Assembly (NCBI GenBank): GCA_905183005.1
Contig: CAJJDO010000022.1
Coordinates: 239,151 to 303,150, forward strand
Length of the DNA stretch: 64,000 bases
Direction: 5' to 3'
DNA from: Paramecium pentaurelia
Lineage: Eukaryota; Ciliophora; Oligohymenophorea; Peniculida; Parameciidae
The notes below the pieces were generated by a model. The model saw nothing but the letters and a program-made list of their open reading frames with translations, ran no database searches and was not told the origin of the DNA. Below are positions 1-11,844 of this stretch, one piece after another. The position numbers and the translations under genes are program-made. Every line of letters starts with the position of its first letter. The first letter of the stretch is position 1.

Positions 1-1
1 T

Positions 2-456
2 ATAGAAAGATGTGGAACTCCTGGTTATATTGCACCAGAACTCTATTCTGAGAATCCTTATGACGAATTGATAGATATTTATAGTCTTGCTTAGATATTT
101 TTTACATTATTAACAGGAAGAAAATTCGCATATGAATCTCATTCATTCAAGACGTTTGCTCAACTTCATAAAAAATAATAAAGTATAATAAGAGAATCAA
201 CAAAAAATGAAATCATTGTAGATTTATTTTAAAATATGACAAATTCTCCAGAAAAGAGGTATAATTCAATATAATGTCTTAATCATTAATATTTTGAAAA
301 GACATCAAAAATTAAACAGTAGTAAAATATAATAATATCATCTTTAGGTTAACATGTCTGAAGTTTCCTTTATTAAAAACTCCATTCTAATTAATTAAAT
401 TGAAAGAATAGTAATCATAAAAAGACCATCAAGATAGATTCATTAATTAAAAATGA
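2..456 (+). CDS. Protein kinase, C-terminal part (cut by window start)
   Basis: The 3' end of a serine/threonine protein kinase gene; the start and N-lobe lie before the window. The first residues are the end of the activation segment, CGTPGYIAPELY, followed by the C-lobe with a DIYSL motif (the usual D-W/I-S helix F region). One intron, 322-347 (26 nt), splits a glutamine codon. Splicing gives a tail (LKFPLLKTPF) that aligns with the tail of the next kinase (LALPKFKNPF), and the intron sits at the same place in both genes, so I trust it. Stop TGA is at 454-456. Unspliced, the frame would end at TGA 359-361. About 142 residues are visible. The substrate is unknown. It is probably a duplicate of the downstream kinase. 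Confidence 0.85.
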
Positions 457-2742
457 AATTTATATTTACTAAACTATATATATTAACTCTAAAATCCTTG
501 GATTATTTTATTTAACAAGAATATTTAGAAATATTAACAAAAATAATAAAAAAAAGAAATAGTTTAAAATAAAATCCAATAAGAAAAGTGAGATTTAACA
601 TATTCAATCTTCAAAGTGATATATTCATATGTATTTAAGAGAAAATAATTATTTTTTTGAAGAACAAAATTTTAATTATTTTAATTGAAAAAGTGTAATA
701 TTTTTGAATAAATTCAACTTTTGTTAACACTTAACTCATTATTATATAATTTATTTTATATATCAGGCGTCTAAGTCATCATGGTATTATTAAGAAAGCC
801 ATGCAATTTTTTCATCATAAATAAATTAATTTAATTAATAAATATAACTTAGTAATTTTTGTTTTCTTATATCAGAAAAGTTCTAAAATAAATTATGGGT
901 ATTTTTAAAGAATAACTTTTATCAATCTAACTTTAATGTTCTTTTAACTTTTAAGATTCTTTGCTAAAATTCTATATTTATTAATAAATAGTTTATTGAA
1001 AATGTTTAATGAATATATTTTGCTACAAGATTTTAATTTGTCTTCTTATTAATGAGTTACAAATATAAATTAATTACAATTTTTTTTTTTATTTCAATTA
1101 ATTCAAATTTTCCTTAACCTTTGATAAAGATAAAATTTACTTTAAATCAAATTGTAAATAGTCAGTAGTTATAATTATTTTTAGTTTAGTTTTACTTATA
1201 TGAAGAGATGAAAAATCAACTTCAAGACTTTATTATTTGTTTCTATGCCAAGAATAGTTAATAATTATTTAGATTTCAATAATAATTATTAATAAATTAT
1301 TTATATTTATTTTAATTATTACTATCAAAAACAACCACTTTTATCTAATCAATTTAATATAGATGGGATATACATGATTTACAATTATTCTATGTGAAAC
1401 CTAATTTTTCAATTTAATTTTAAATTATATCAGTATTAATATATTATATTTAATAATATTTTTAATCTTAATTTCTCTATCTTAATGAAAATATTTAAGC
1501 GATTTCAACATATCAAAATATACATTGCTTATGAAGTAAATTAAATAAATAAATCTATAGATTGAATAAGAGGATTTACATAATCAAAATAATTAGAATA
1601 ATAAAGAAAAAATTAATAAGTTATTAATTATAAACTATTTTACTAATACTCAAATTTCTTTGAAATAAAAAAATACCAAAATTGGATTAAAAAAAAGTAT
1701 TTTTTAAATAATTGTGAAGAATCATTGATAAAGAAATTAATAAATATGATGATAGGACAAAGAATTTTATCATTACATCTTAATAACTTAATCTATAGAT
1801 TTAATTATTCTATAGATTCATTAAGATCTACTTGTTTAATTCAATTATAAGTATCTTAATAAACCTAGTTTAAATATCTTTATATTTTTATATAAATTAG
1901 TAAAAATAAAAATTGTAACATTTTTGTGGTAAGAATTATTAACTATTTTATGGTTGAACTAATGAATAGTTTTTAAATGTAATAATAATAACTTAACCAA
2001 ATAATTATTGTATCAAAAATTAATTATCTGATCAGAGGGTAATGAATTAATTTGAATTAGAAATTGTGATCATTTCTTTGGCATATATTTTAAACTTCAA
2101 TTTCAAGTATTAATTAAAGGGAATGTACTAAAATTAGATAAACAATTAATAGCGAAACTCAAATATAAATTTATTTGGTTAATAAATATTGTTGAAAAAT
2201 AATTAAAATTGAAAGAATTTAGTTATATATAATTGTTAGAATCAAATAATTTAAAAATCAAAAGAATATTTCAATATGATCTGACATTATAGAATCCCTT
2301 TCAAATTCAAGAAGTAAACAATTATATTAATATTAGAACACATAATAAAAGATTTAAAGAGATAGATAGCAAAAATTATTAAGCAACAAGAATTAATTCA
2401 AGATAGATTTTATCTATATTTAGGTATTTTCTTTACCTCTTAGCATTTTATTATACATATTGTGTAATGTAAAATCTTTTAATTGCACCAGGGGTAATAT
2501 AAAATTTTGTATATGATTTTAATAATTAATTATTATAAATCCTGCAAGATGGAAAATGTTATTAAGAAAAGTTAATGATTAGGAAGGCAAATTTGGGTAT
2601 AGTATAATTACAAAATCAAAGAAAAAACGATAAAAAGGGTTTATTAAATAATTATTTCTAAGAATTCTTAACTACTTTGTTCTCACTATAAATTAAATAT
2701 ATATATCTACAATTAAGATATTAATATTTCAACATTAAATTT
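457..2742. other. Long gap without a confident gene
   Basis: About 2.3 kb between two kinase genes, much longer than the other gaps here. It is extremely AT-rich, with a T run near 1080-1091. I see no conserved protein motif on either strand. One + frame, in phase with the start of the next kinase, has no TGA from 2056 to 2902, but it lacks an early ATG and its residue composition looks random, so I do not call it coding. It could be a decayed kinase copy, a long untranslated region, or an undetected gene. Confidence 0.4.
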
Positions 2743-4001
2743 ATGAAAAGAGGAGGATCATTGGCATTTTTTGATTCTGAGTTCTCAAAATAGCTACTAC
2801 AAAAAACTGAAAGGAAAAAGTCGAATACACCTTCTAAACTACAAGAATCAAATGGAGAGTTATTTTCTTAAAGTCCCTTATAAGTCACATTAAAGTATTA
2901 TTTATGAATATTCATAGTACAATACCAGTTGACTAATTTGAATTATATGGTTTGATGAGAAGTAATAAGTAAACAAAATAAAATTCACCTGCTATTTCAT
3001 TTAATAATATGACAACTCAAACTTAACTTATATAAACAACTATTAAAGTATTTCATGAAAAATATGAAACCATAAAGATTTTAAAAGAAAACAAATAATG
3101 TCAAGTAAGTTTTTAAAATTAATATTAGATTGTATAATGTAGAAATCTATTCACTAAAGAATATGTTGTGGCAAAAATATGCACTTAATACTAAAGTGTA
3201 ATTATATTAAGTTATTTTAGTATGAAATCAATAGTGAAATTAGAGTGAGCAAAACCTTATAAAAATATCCACATTCAAATTTGATGAAATTGTTGGAAAT
3301 GTTTACTGATAAGGATACTCACATCTTTATTTATGAATATATGTATGGTAATACTTTATTTGAATACATGCAACAAAAGCACCTTAAATTAAATGAGTCA
3401 GAGATTAAAGCTATATTTAAACAACTGTTAAAAGCTCTAAAACATTTACACTCTCATAATATTATACATAGAGACTTAAAACTTGATAATATAATGTTTA
3501 AAACTAAAGGGGACATTAAATCATTAAAATTAATTGATTTTGGTTATGCCACATTTCTATCAGACACCAAAAATATGAACTCCAGATGTGGAACTCCTGG
3601 TTATGTTGCTCCTGAAATATATGAAGAATCATAACCTTATAACTAATTATGTGACATATATAGTCTAGGGGCTGTTGTACACATCTTGGCTACTGGAAAG
3701 CGAATATATTCATCAAAATTGACTCCAAAAGAAATTTGTGAACTAAATAAAAAAAATCGATATGAGATTAGTGAGAATCTTAAATGTCCTTTGTTATATG
3801 ATCTTATCACCTAAATGTTACAAGATTCAAACAATAGACCATCTGTTGATAAGTGTCTGATTCACCCTTATTTTATCAAACTATCTGACCTAAAGAATTC
3901 TCAAGAACACATAAATCAATAGTAATATTACATTTATTTCTTTTAGAATATATGAACTTGCATTACCAAAATTTAAGAATCCTTTTAAATCTTACTAATG
4001 A
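2743..4001 (+). CDS. Serine/threonine protein kinase
   Basis: A complete protein kinase of about 387 residues, with four introns at 2895-2917, 3105-3128, 3198-3220 and 3922-3946 (23-25 nt). The N-lobe carries VVAKI with the catalytic lysine and a helix-C glutamate (YEINSEIRVSK). The catalytic loop IIHRDLKLDN is near residue 218, LIDFGYA near 242, and the activation-segment end is CGTPGYVAPE. All catalytic residues are present, so it should be active. The architecture resembles CAMK/SNF1/ULK-like kinases with little outside the domain, but I cannot assign a subfamily. About 95 residues before the domain are low complexity. It shares its last intron position and tail with the kinase at the window start, which indicates tandem duplication. 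Confidence 0.92.
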
Positions 4002-4066
4002 TATAAATGAGTCAAATTAATAACTATCTTTTTATAATATAAATATAAATAATACAAAAATAGTAA

Positions 4067-6123
4067 TCACATAAATTTTGAGTTTCTTATATCAAAATAA
4101 TTGTAATTAATAGTTTATTAAATCTATTGTGGTTATTATTTTGTTGGATCAATTGCACTTGAAGTTTTTTTATGTTATTGATAATTCTAAACTTAACAGC
4201 ATTTCTATAATAATTTTTACACTTAAGATACACTACTATTAATATTACCTAAAATAAAATTAATATTATTACTTTATGGAATAAATTTAGGTTTTGGAAC
4301 TTCTGTTTTTTATCTTTGATATGGACTTGTTGGATTAATGTTTATGGGTGATTTTTCAAATGATTTACTTCTTTATGCTTAGGTTATCATGATAGGATCT
4401 TTAGGTCTTAACATTTCTTTTTATTAAGAAAAATTCTATGCTGTAGTGTAATTTGATAACTATTATACTTGAACAGGTCTAACATAACTAACTGAAGTTG
4501 ATGGTTTATTTTCATTCTTATTTTAAGTACTAAAACTTGCATTATTCATTCGTCTATCATAAGGTTCTCCATGAAAAGAATAAGACTTTGTTACATTTGT
4601 GATAATATTTTCTGTTTTTTTCTTTATCTCTGGACTCTTATTAATATCATTATGAGGTCTATTTACAATATTAGTATAAGTCTTTCTTAAACCTTAATTG
4701 TATGTTTAATTTTAATTTGAATTATATTTTTATTGAATTAAATTTTGATTAAAATTCTAAGGATTAGATGGCATAGTTGGTTTTAAAGTAGGAGAATAAT
4801 CAGACTTCTTTTAAGATGTATAGGCATTAACAGCATCAGGCTTATAAAAGGATTCTATTTTCTTGGGCTTATCAACAGGTTGAGAGGCTTGATAATTAGG
4901 AACATTGTGTTTTTGTTTTTATTCATAATTATTCATATAAGTAGCAAAACTTTAAGGTGTAGATAAATATTGTTTGGTAATGTCTTTATCAAATGTATTT
5001 TATTCAATTTCTTGTAGAATTTATTCACAATTTAAAGTTATTTTATCTCTATAATCTTTAATAGTAAGCTTTTTATTCTCATTAAAAGGTATTTTAATTA
5101 TTGATTTCAATGTTTTTTCATCTTCTGTATTGGCAAACTCTTTCATTAATTAGTGTTTCAATGCTTCATCTATGGTCATTCTTTTTTAAGGATTCCAATT
5201 TAAACATTATCTAATAAAATCAATGAAGTCAGGAGATGCATTAGGGAAGAATCCTGCAAAACTTTTCCTTTTTTACATTGAGATTCCATCTAAAACTTAT
5301 TAAGCCAAGGGTGCATTAATTAGTTCTAGATCTTCTTATTTTGGTCTTCCAATTAATTCTATAATTTTTTCTATTTAATTCAATGTTGATGCTCCAGAAA
5401 AGATTGCTTTGCCCAATATCATTTCACCAAGTATACAACCAACACTCCACATATCTACAGATTTTGAATAATGATGAGATCCTAACAAAATTTCTGGGGC
5501 TCTATACCATCTTGTAGCAACATATTCTGTCATTATTGGCATTTCTAATAAGATTATAGAATATAATAATATACCATATTAATTTTCAGACTAAGCAACA
5601 CTACGAGCTAATCCAAAATCAGCTACTTTTACTTTACAATCAGAATCTATTAATAAATTTGAAGGTTTCAAGTCTCTATGAATTAATTCTCCAGAATGTA
5701 TAAATTTTAAGCATTTTAACAACTAATATATTATATATTGCATATGTAAAGGACTTAACAAACCTGCTCTGATTACTTTATGTAAATCAGTTTCCATATA
5801 TTCAAACACCATATATAAATCTTTCTAGTTTTCAGCTTGAATTACTTTTAATAATTTAACAATGTTTTCATGATCTGTTAATTATTATAAAAAGCAAACT
5901 TCTCTGAATGTTCTTTATGCATCTGTTTAATTCTAGAAAGCATCAAAAACCTATAATAAATATTATGAGTAACAACCTTTTTTAATGCTACTTATTGTTT
6001 AGTTTGTTTATCAATAGCCTTCCAAACTATTCCATAAGCTCCTTTACCTTTAAAATCCTAGATATCAAATTATTTAAGGATATGTTCTTCTATTTGGTTA
6101 TGTTGATCATTTTGATTAGACAT
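4067..6123 (-). CDS. MAPK15/ERK7-like MAP kinase
   Basis: An atypical MAP kinase of about 658 residues. The glycine loop is GKGAYGIVWKA, followed by VALKKVFDAF and then HRDLKPSN near residue 140. The activation loop has the TEY phosphorylation motif followed by YVATRWYRAPE, then CQ-like RKSF and the MAPK C-lobe. This combination is typical of MAPK15/ERK7, which in other eukaryotes acts at basal bodies and cilia and can autophosphorylate. The C-terminal 330 residues are Q/N/S/K-rich and probably disordered, as in ERK7. Introns are at 5951-5976 (GTT donor), 5545-5574 (30 nt) and probably 4249-4272 (24 nt). The last two are multiples of three without TGA, so retention would insert residues into the activation loop or the tail. 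The ciliary role is inferred from the family. Confidence 0.88.
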
Positions 6124-6507
6124 TTATTGATATTTTTTATTTTTATTTTTTATTATTTTCTAAGCAGTAATTTTTATTAAATAAATTTTGTTAAAAATGA
6201 AAACTAAAATATTTATTAATTCAAATCAATTCATATGAGATATATGGTGAAATAGATATTAATGATGAAAAATAAATAATCATTATATATTACAATAAAA
6301 TCTTAATTATTTAATGATTTCTGAATCTTATCATAAGAAATGTAAATTAAATTAGTAATTTTATCAAATATGATTTTAAATTTGTTATTTAAATTACCAT
6401 AAATGAGTATTTAATAATCCGTATTATGATCAAGAGTCTACAACGATTTCAGTATTGTATGCTTTAAATAAAACTGATGAATTTAATGATATAATATTAT
6501 TTTTAGA

Positions 6508-7553
6508 ATGATTTTAATTTTAGAAGAATGTGATAACCATATATTATCTTGCATTAGATATTCTGTACTTGCTGTTGTGTCTCTAATTATTGCAATAATC
6601 TCAATTAGCTGGTCTTTTCATTACTACAAAGCAAATGGATCAATAAAATATGAGATAGCACCTATGATTTGTTGTTGTTTATAAGCAATTGTCCATTTGA
6701 TTTAATACACTATTTACAATTCTAATAGGATGATCATTTCAGCAAGCCTATTACAACTAATTACCTTTATCCTTGTTTCATAAAGTCTAGCCAACCTAAG
6801 ATATCGGTTCAAATATGCAGATGACTGTAATTATTCAATTTTATCTATATAGTGGAAAAAAGAAAAAATCGATATTTAAGGTTAATGATTGGCAAAGGAG
6901 CTTTTTATTTGATAGTATTTTCATTCCAGTTTTTCTTCTTCTTTGAAATTGATGATTCTTCTTGCAATAAGTATGATTACTATTGTTATAATAGTTATTT
7001 TTATTACAGTCTCGATTTATTGGAAGTGCAAATATTGATAATCACAATATTCACACAAATACATGGATAATCACTGATCTATTATATAAGAAGAAAAGAA
7101 GAATCATTAAGTCAAAATCAAGAATAATATTCGAAATTCCTTGACAGCTCTTCAATGATAAAAAATACTTTAAGCATGAAACTAAAATAGATTAAATTAG
7201 TTATTTGGGCTTAAACTATTACAATGATAACATTCATTGTACTCATAATAATCATGTATAATACTAATAAAGAGTTATTTTGCTTTTAAAAAAACAAAGA
7301 ATAAACTTATTCTGTTTTTTAAATCAGCATTCAAATATTTTTTACAGTAGTTCAATAATTTCCATGTTTTTACATACCTTATGCATTTTATTATGCTGAA
7401 AAAACAAGATCGGTATCAAAAGCAACAGTTATCGATTTCAATATTTAATATGATGAATCTACTGCAGAACAATAGATTTAAAGAACTAGAAAAGGAAGTT
7501 CCTTAGAAGACAACTTTGTTAATATGATTCATAGTATTTAATAAGATGATTGA
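6508..7553 (+). CDS. Seven-helix membrane protein, GPCR-like
   Basis: A protein of about 339 residues with one intron (6827-6852, 26 nt). Seven hydrophobic segments are visible: roughly residues 16-36, 50-70, 78-98, 117-133, 150-172, 205-228 and 245-275. They are followed by a basic, serine/glutamine-rich cytoplasmic tail. A short N-terminus, seven helices and a regulatory tail match the layout of G-protein-coupled or cAMP-receptor-like proteins, but I see no diagnostic motif (no clear DRY or NPxxY), so the class is topological only. The ATG at 6508 is the first usable one in frame. An ATG at 6403 lies in another frame and would need an atypically long intron. Ligand and partners are unknown. 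Confidence 0.7.
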
Positions 7554-7955
7554 TTGATTTGTATATTTTATATTTTCACTTCTTTTATGTTTTTCAATCT
7601 TATTTAAAATTTCTAATGGACAAAAATCTATATAATAATAATTTATTTAATTTCTGATATCATCCAACATATATACTGCAAATTTTCAAGAATACAGATT
7701 CATTAGTAAAATCAAAAAACTATGTATTTAAAATATCTGATTTAGATTTATTTATTTCTAATAAAAATTATATAGAATACTTACTATTTCTATCAATCTT
7801 ATTGTAATTTACATTAATTATTAATACACTTCTTATTCCAATTTTTGCTTAATATAAATTTCTTTTTTGTCTACACTAATTGTCATGATATCTAAAACTG
7901 ATAAAATTGTATTGAATGTTTGTTTAATAAATTAAAATTTTTAACTTTTAACATA

Positions 7956-8070
7956 ATGAATTACATCCAATAGTTCCAAGAACCTTAAATGGAAACTTCT
8001 AAGTGATCGTTGTTCTCAAATGTTGACTAAAATCGATCTGAAATATTAAAAAAATTATCATAGAATCATA

Positions 8071-8137
<67 letters not shown>

Positions 8138-8240
8138 TCCTGATCCTTACTATCCATAACTTTGTTTTCATTTAATTTCAGTTTCCCATAGCAATTCAGG
8201 AGAATATCTAAAGATTAATTATAAAAGTTAACATTAGTGA
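7956..8240 (+). pseudogene. Short polyQ ORF interrupted by in-frame TGA
   Basis: A 95-codon frame opens with ATG and reads MNYIQQFQEPQMETSK, then hits TGA at 8004-8006. After the TGA the same frame continues for 77 more codons with coding-like content (SLFSNVDQNRSEILKKL), a run of 21 TAA glutamine codons (8073-8135) and a short tail ending at TGA 8238-8240. No GT...AG segment of normal size removes the internal TGA: the only AG downstream would need an intron of about 60 nt. Either this is a broken gene, the TGA replaced an Arg or Trp codon, or the frame is not a gene at all. I do not recognise the product. Confidence 0.35.
8073..8135 (+). repeat. (TAA)21 microsatellite
   Basis: Twenty-one perfect TAA triplets. 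They read as glutamine in the surrounding + frame. Confidence 0.95.
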
Positions 8241-8514
8241 ATTAGTGTGTCAAAATAAAGTAAATAAAAATAAAAATTAAAGCAGCAGAATTATTATAGA
8301 AAAATTAACGATTTCTTCTTTTAATTAAAAAAAGTAATAATTTAATTTTTCTAACAAAAATACTAAATAAAATTAATAATAAAGAGAACTTATATACTAT
8401 GAATACTTCACCAGAAAATAAATTTAAACACTTTAAGATACTCAATAACATTAATAATAACTTAGTATCTATATTAAAATAAACCTTAATTATAATAGTG
8501 AAATATACTAACTC

Positions 8515-9944
8515 TCATTAATCCATACTATAATCAACAAATTATTTTGTTTGCTATCTTTAAATGGTCTTTCTTTTATATATTGATATCTTCATTTAAT
8601 CATCTTTCTCTTTGTAATTTGATTAAAAAATTGAGAGCAAAGGATTATTTTCAAGATATACTGTATCTAATTATCTTAGTTCAATATCCAAATTTAAATC
8701 CTCTGTTTCAGATTTAGATCTTCCAATTTATATAAATAATAAACCAATACTATACAAAATCATACAAATTATTGATAATGACCCTGGTAATGATTCCTAA
8801 TAAAATTATGATTTTTATACCTGCCCTAATAAATAAGAGAAAATACTCCCAAAAAGTGGTTAAAAAAAATTAGCTGAATTATATGTTAATGGATCTACAA
8901 ATAATTGTACATAAGATTATAATTAATTCATCAAAACACCTGTGAATAGGGCATTAAAGAATATTTTTGTAAAGAGTATTGGTTCCAAGAAATCAAAGAA
9001 GCTGTGTTGATTATCAAAAGTAAATGTCATCATTATTAACATAATAGTACTCAAAGCCCTAATTATTGCAAATAATGTAAAAGTTGGACAACAAGATATT
9101 ATTTTAGAATAATATTTTGCACTATTTCTATTATAATAAATACTAATATAAAGTAGATACTCCACCTCCAAAAAGTGCAGTTAAATCTCCATAAATTATT
9201 TTATCCAAAATTGAAACATCTTATTTAGAATAAAATGTATAACTATGGTTTGTAAAAATTACTATTAATAAAACCAAAGCTACTCCAAATCCAAAATATT
9301 CCAGAATATGGCAATGTTATTTTGTTATTATTTTAGTTCCACAATAAAATAATAATGAACTATTATAAAACATAAGGGCATATGAAACATGAGTATGTGT
9401 AACAGATATAGATAAGGATACTGCAAAAATCTAGATATTATATATACTATTTATACTGCTTATGCTACTGAAGCCATTAGTAAATTAAATACTTAACCTT
9501 TGAATGAAATGATATAATTTTTGTTGTTTTTTAATTCATAAATACTAATTGGAATATAAATTAAAGCAGTAAATCCTTATCTCCAAGTTGCTCTAATGAT
9601 AGAACTTTTATGTATTGTCAAGTATAAGGGGCCTCTCAAAGATGATAAAATTAGCTACAATAATAAAATGCCATATATTTTATATAAAAATGTTTAGTCC
9701 CTATTTATTTAATGCCTTTAAATTACTAATGTTTGTAAGTTTACTCTAATTCTTCTACTTCTCTTGCAATTGCTGAAGAAATAATTGGTTATGGATTAAT
9801 GTCTTTTTTTTTTGATACATTTTTTATATTATTGTGATTTTAAACTTAATGATTATTTACATCTTCAATCATGCTTAATATAGAAGAGGCTTTATGCATT
9901 GAAGCAGAATGAAATGACTTGTCATTATTATCATTAATTTTCAT
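8515..9944 (-). CDS. EamA-like (drug/metabolite) transporter
   Basis: A membrane protein of about 443 residues; a multiple of three after removing four introns: 9633-9658, 9431-9456, 9122-9143 and 8797-8820. The N-terminal 90 residues are hydrophilic with an acidic helix (AREVEELEQ). About ten hydrophobic helices follow. Recognisable features are a segment with ATWRQGF in the first half and GDLTALFGGGVSTLYYAKY starting the second, the inverted-repeat pattern of the EamA/DMT (SLC35-like) superfamily. The last helices follow a GQESLPGSLS stretch. Such proteins move small metabolites or nucleotide sugars across membranes; substrate and compartment cannot be told here. The last intron is 24 nt and lacks an in-frame stop, so its removal is inferred from fit. 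The hydrophilic C-tail is Q-rich. Confidence 0.6.
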
Positions 9945-10517
9945 TAATTTTCTAATAATGATTATAATAAAATTAAAATTAATTCTAAAAATTGTGATTT
10001 CCATTTAATCTTTTATTTATTCTTGTATTAATTAAAATTTTGAGTAAAAAAAATAGGTTTATATAAATATATCTATTTTTTGTAGAAAATATAAAATAGA
10101 ACTTCTAGTAAAATCTTTGAATCAAATAATAAAAATTATTTATCTTTTGATAAATGAACTAAAACTTTAAGTAACTTTCTTATATAAAATGAATTATTTA
10201 TGATAACTTTATTTTTATATATTAAATTTGTTGTTAAAACTTTGATTAGTAAAAAATAATTTATAACAAGGTTTTTTATTGTTCTTAGGAAAAGAGTTTA
10301 ATAAATTATATATAATGATTAGATTTACTAAAGAATATGACAATTTTTAAATTATTATAAATAATTGATAATGAATATAATCTGTTATCTAGTATGACAA
10401 TTATTATTACATTTAAATAATAATAATTAAAAAATGATCTTTATCCTTTCTTATTAAATGATTTTTAATAAAATTAATAATTATACTATTGATTAGTAAA
10501 TATATTATTTAAAATAT
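9945..10517. other. Intergenic, nothing recognised
   Basis: A 573-bp AT-rich gap between two divergent genes. It must hold both promoters, but I see no distinct motif beyond A/T tracts. Confidence 0.5.
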
Positions 10518-11711
10518 ATGTTCAAAATATAATAATTGTTTGAGGAGAATGGAATTCCCTTTGAAACAAAATTAGATCCTAGAAACTATAGAAAAATCTT
10601 GGATAAACAATTTACTCAATTAATATAATAATAAGAAAGTGAATAAGTATTATATTGAAATTTAATTTTAATTAGATTAATTTAGAAGAGGTTCTTTAAG
10701 AATAAATCTAGTTAAAATAATAATTAGCTGAGTTAATTAGAAAAGTACATTCAAGTGGGAAACCAAGAAAAAAGAATGCAAATAAAATAAAATAAAGAAA
10801 ATATGAAATTAAGACATGTGAAGCTTAAATTGAATAAATTGATTAATAATTGAGAGACAGATAACATTACAAATAGGCTACTTAAGAGGAAGTTGAATTA
10901 TTAGGTAATAAAATTACCGAAATAAAGGAAGAAGCAAGTATACAATTTATTCAAATTTTTGTAAAGATGAAAGTAGAGAGGAATTATAGAGAGCTACAGC
11001 CACAGTTTAAGAATTATCATAATCATACTAAAAGTTAGTTAATTAAAGCAATTAAATAAGAAATATATATTTGAATTTATAATAAGATATTAAAGGAAGT
11101 TAATAAAAGTAAAATTAATTACAGGCTGCAAGTTTACATTATGAATAAGAATTTGAAAAATTATGTAAAGAATAATAAAGACTTGATCCAAAGTTATTGT
11201 AAAAATAATAAAAATTAGAGGAACTAGAATAACTCAAAAATAAATTAGATTCAGAATTGTCTTAAAAGAATAATGAATTATAATAATCAAGATAATAATT
11301 AAAAGAATTTGAAGATGAATTTAATAAAACAAAAAGTTATGATAAATTAATCAAATAAGAAGTAAAAGCATAAGAATCATTATAAATGGAAAGAAAATTG
11401 TTATTGGATGAATTTTAGAGAATTTGTTCAATAAGTGGAATAGATTAATTAGCATAATAATCAGATGAAGGAATTATGAATGAATTAGATTAGAAAATAT
11501 AATAAAATTAAGATACAATTGAATCATAGGAAAAAATGCTTGATGGATTATAGAATGAAATAAAGTAAAATTGATTTTAGAATATAATAGTGTACTAATG
11601 GAAAAAGAAGAAACATTTACTATTAGAAGAAATGAACTTCTTAATAGATATCATGGATTAGAAAAATAGATGGATGATTTAGCTAAAAAGTATGCATAGT
11701 TTGATAAATGA
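10518..11711 (+). CDS. Long coiled-coil protein
   Basis: A protein of 369 residues with three introns (10647-10675, 10938-10966 and 11565-11590). From about residue 45 to the end it is almost entirely Glu/Gln/Lys/Leu-rich with heptad character (for example QQKLEELEQLKNKLDSEL), which indicates one long coiled coil. There is a short basic stretch (GKPRKKNANK) near residue 70. No globular domain or transmembrane helix is visible. Rods of this kind in ciliates are often axonemal or basal-body components, but that is only a guess, and I do not recognise a family. Confidence 0.75.
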
Positions 11712-11844
11712 TTATATATATATTACATAAATATTAATATATTTTCAAATCTTTATTAAATCTATTAGTTTTATTTATATTGATTAAGAAATTTAATTCT
11801 TATAAAATTATATGAACTTGATTAAATATTATAATTATAATATA

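Noticed and set aside
2056..2902. 283-codon TGA-free frame treated as an N-terminal extension of the second kinase
   Set aside because: No early ATG, random-looking composition, and the stretch just before ATG 2743 has typical intergenic AT content; kept only as a finding.
5995..6180. Plus-strand ORF with hydrophobic stretch
   Set aside because: Antisense to the first exons of the MAPK15-like gene.
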